A DNA stretch of 7,467 nucleotides, taken from contig JAKSVY010000064.1 in NCBI GenBank assembly GCA_024413875.1, positions 1-7,467 of the forward strand. The letters run 5' to 3'. Numbering within the stretch: the stretch's first letter is position 1; every line of letters begins with the position of its first letter. Made by a program: the position numbers and the translations under genes. Source of the DNA: Bacilli bacterium. GTDB lineage: Bacteria; Bacillota_I; Bacilli_A; RFN20; CAG-826. The notes beneath the pieces were generated by a model. It had not been told where the DNA came from and made no database searches. It saw only the letters and a program-made list of their open reading frames with translations. Positions 5,471-7,467 of this stretch are shown here, in pieces.

Positions 5471-7467
5471 ATGAAAACTAATAAATTCAAATTACTCACA
5501 AGCTTATTATTTGTCTTCGGCCTTTCTAGTTGCAATGTTTTGATTAAGGTTCCAGTAACATCTTCTTCAAATACAAATACAAACACTACATCAAGTGATA
5601 CAACTCCAACAGAAGTACCAGTTACTTCTTTAGAAGTAAATCCTGATGTTTTAGCATTAGCTATCGGTGAAACAAGTGTTGTTGAAGCTCGTTGCTTACC
5701 AGAAGGATCAAATCAAAAGGTAACATGGAAATCTAGCAAGATGAATGTCGCAACAGTTGATCCTGAGACCGGGGTGATTACTGCAGTTGCTACAGGTACA
5801 ACAAAAATTTATGCAACATCAGTTGCTAATACACGTGTTACAGGTTACTGCACTCTTACTGTCGCAGAACAAATTGTTCGCGCAACAAATGTTTCTTTAG
5901 ATAAGCACGAATTATCTTTATCTTTAAATGGAACAACTTATCTTCACGGAACAATTACACCAACTAACGCTACAGGTGGTATTAACTGGTCTTCATCAAA
6001 TGAATCAGTTGTTACTGTTAGCTCTTCAGGTAAATTAACTGCTGTAGGCTATGGAACTGCCACAATTCGTGCTGTCGCAGCAAGTAATAATAATGTTTAT
6101 GATGAATGTGCTGTTACAGTTGAAAAAATCTCTGTTTCAAGCGTTTCATTAGATAAAACTGCACTTACTGTTTCAACAGGCTCTCAAACAACATTAACAG
6201 CAACAGTTCTTCCATCAAATGCTGATGATAAGACAGTCAAGTGGTCATCAAGCAACACATCAGTCGCTTATGTTGATCAAACTGGCTTAGTTAGAGCAAA
6301 CAAAGAAGGTACAGCAGTTATTACTGTTACATCTAATGATAAGCCTTCAATTTCTGCTTCTTGTACATTTACTGTTCAAGACGTTCACCCAACTGCATTA
6401 GTAATGAGCAAAACAAAAATCAGTATGTCTGTTGACTCTGCAACACCTATTGAAGTTTCATTTGTTCCAGAAGATGTTTCTAACAAGAAAGTTACTTGGG
6501 CTACAACAGATTCTTCAGTTGCAACAGTTGGAGATATTTCAGGTACAACAGCAACTATTTATAGTAATGCTTTAGGTAAATGTAATATTACAGCCACATC
6601 GGAAGATGGTGGACTTGTTGCAACAGCAGAAGTTACTGTTACAACACTTGGCAAAACTGCAAATAAATATAATTATGAAGATTTAACAGATCACAGCATT
6701 TATGCTATCGACGCAATTCCATCAAAGGGTAACCCTAAGATGATTGTTGTTCCAGTTTACCTTAGCGATTCAGCAAACTATGTTCCAGAATCACGCAAGG
6801 CAAGTGTTCGTGCTGATATTGAAAAAGCATATTTCGGCACAAACGAAGAAACAGGCTGGAGAAGTGTTAAAACATATTACGAAGAAGAATCATTTGGTAG
6901 ACTTCACTTAGATGGTGTTGTTACAGATTGGTATAACTATAATTTAAGCTCTAAAAACGTTGGCCAAGATCAAACAACTCAAATTGTTTCTTCAGTCGCT
7001 AGCTGGTTTAAACAAAATAACCCATCAACATATAAAGATTACGACACTAATGGTGATGGCTATTTAGATGCGATCGTATTAATTTACGCTGCACCTGATT
7101 ACAGCACTTCTGGTAGCTCAAATGATAACTTATGGGCATATTGTTATTGGATGCAACAAAACCCAGGAACTGCAACTAACCCAGTTCCAAACGTATTCTT
7201 CTGGGCTTCATATGACTTTATGTACTCTAGATCTGATACAAATTCAGGCGGATACGGTGGTGGTGATACATCACATTGTAACATTGATACACATACATTC
7301 ATCCACGAAATGGGCCATATCTTTGGCTTAAATGACTACTACGATTACAACAAAGGCTATTCAGCATCTGGTGGTTTCTCAATGCAAGACTATAACGTTG
7401 GTGGTCACGATCCATTCTCAAAGATGGCGTTAGACTGGATTGAACCATATGTTCCAACTGACACAAT
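5471..7467 (+). CDS. Secreted lipoprotein with four BIG2 domains and an M6-like metalloprotease domain (3' truncated)
   Basis: 665 residues are visible; the frame is open to the right edge. A lipoprotein signal peptide ends at lipobox LSSC, with Cys21 the lipidated residue. A Ser/Thr/Asn-rich linker (about 22-50) leads to four BIG2 bacterial Ig-like domains (about 51-131, 138-217, 222-302 and 307-390). Each has the W-[KSA]-[ST]-[ST] core (TWKSS, NWSSS, KWSSS, TWATT) and a V-T-V or L-T-V ending. The rest (391 on) is an M6 (immune inhibitor A)-type peptidase. It has an Asp-rich segment DTNGDGYLD (525-533) like a Ca2+-binding loop, and the zinc motif HEMGH (612-616) continuing FGLNDYYD. The segment GGFSMQDYNVGGHDPFSKMALDW is typical after the catalytic site in this family. 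It probably cleaves proteins outside the cell, anchored to the membrane. Substrate and the C-terminal end are unknown. Confidence 0.9.
   Translation, partial: MKTNKFKLLTSLLFVFGLSSCNVLIKVPVTSSSNTNTNTTSSDTTPTEVPVTSLEVNPDVLALAIGETSVVEARCLPEGSNQKVTWKSSKMNVATVDPETGVITAVATGTTKIYATSVANTRVTGYCTLTVAEQIVRATNVSLDKHELSLSLNGTTYLHGTITPTNATGGINWSSSNESVVTVSSSGKLTAVGYGTATIRAVAASNNNVYDECAVTVEKISVSSVSLDKTALTVSTGSQTTLTATVLPSNADDKTVKWSSSNTSVAYVDQTGLVRANKEGTAVITVTSNDKPSISASCTFTVQDVHPTALVMSKTKISMSVDSATPIEVSFVPEDVSNKKVTWATTDSSVATVGDISGTTATIYSNALGKCNITATSEDGGLVATAEVTVTTLGKTANKYNYEDLTDHSIYAIDAIPSKGNPKMIVVPVYLSDSANYVPESRKASVRADIEKAYFGTNEETGWRSVKTYYEEESFGRLHLDGVVTDWYNYNLSSKNVGQDQTTQIVSSVASWFKQNNPSTYKDYDTNGDGYLDAIVLIYAAPDYSTSGSSNDNLWAYCYWMQQNPGTATNPVPNVFFWASYDFMYSRSDTNSGGYGGGDTSHCNIDTHTFIHEMGHIFGLNDYYDYNKGYSASGGFSMQDYNVGGHDPFSKMALDWIEPYVPTDT

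Noticed and set aside
5621..6640. BIG2 region as a DNA-level tandem repeat
   Set aside because: The four domains share a fold and short motifs but their nucleotide sequences differ; this is old protein domain repetition, not recent duplication.
7122..7331. Second plus-strand frame inside the metalloprotease gene
   Set aside because: Out-of-frame shadow. The long frame from 5471 carries the HEMGH motif here and is open throughout.
1..7467. Mollicute genetic code (TGA as tryptophan)
   Set aside because: No gene read here uses in-frame TGA, and all tryptophans seen are TGG. The stop codons are TAA or TAG, so TGA use is simply not informative beyond that.
1..7467. CRISPR arrays, tRNA or rRNA genes, insertion sequences
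   Set aside because: I saw no regularly spaced direct repeats, no tRNA or rRNA-like segments, and no transposase or flanking inverted repeats.

Overview
The window is AT-rich. It carries Shine-Dalgarno sites of Gram-positive type before pyrG and the lipoprotein gene, small hairpin-plus-T-run terminators, and a lipoprotein with stacked BIG2 domains. Every tryptophan codon I read is TGG and no gene uses in-frame TGA, so the standard bacterial code fits. Together this suggests a low-GC Firmicutes, plausibly an anaerobic gut member of the Bacilli (Erysipelotrichia-like or a walled relative of the Mollicutes). That placement is an inference from style, not from a marker tree.

Layout from left to right: (1) the last 37 codons of an unidentified plus-strand gene, closed by a weak terminator. 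(2) A plus-strand membrane protein with two tandem RCK_C (TrkA-C) ligand-binding domains. (3) A bidirectional terminator shared with a convergent two-gene minus-strand operon. Its first gene (2770-3534) encodes a five-helix membrane protein ending in a short CXXC tail like the CD1871A family. Its second gene (1212-2768) encodes a polytopic iron-sulfur protein with two cytoplasmic 4Fe-4S sites and a C-terminal exported TlpA-like thioredoxin domain. (4) A divergent intergenic region of about 226 bases holding promoters for both directions and a structured pyrG leader. (5) pyrG, CTP synthase, complete. (6) A secreted lipoprotein with four BIG2 Ig-like domains and an M6-type zinc metalloprotease domain, cut by the right edge.

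The most interesting local system is the minus-strand operon. Predicted topology puts the ferredoxin clusters inside the cell, and both the thioredoxin CXXC and the partner protein's CXXC tail outside. That reads as a self-contained relay carrying low-potential electrons across the membrane to reduce extracytoplasmic thiols, without CcdA or DsbD. The second point of interest is the pyrG leader. An intrinsic terminator stands between the only plausible promoter and the gene, and its T-run can instead pair across the Shine-Dalgarno site, which suggests control of pyrG expression by a mechanism not obviously the G-reiteration described in Bacillus.
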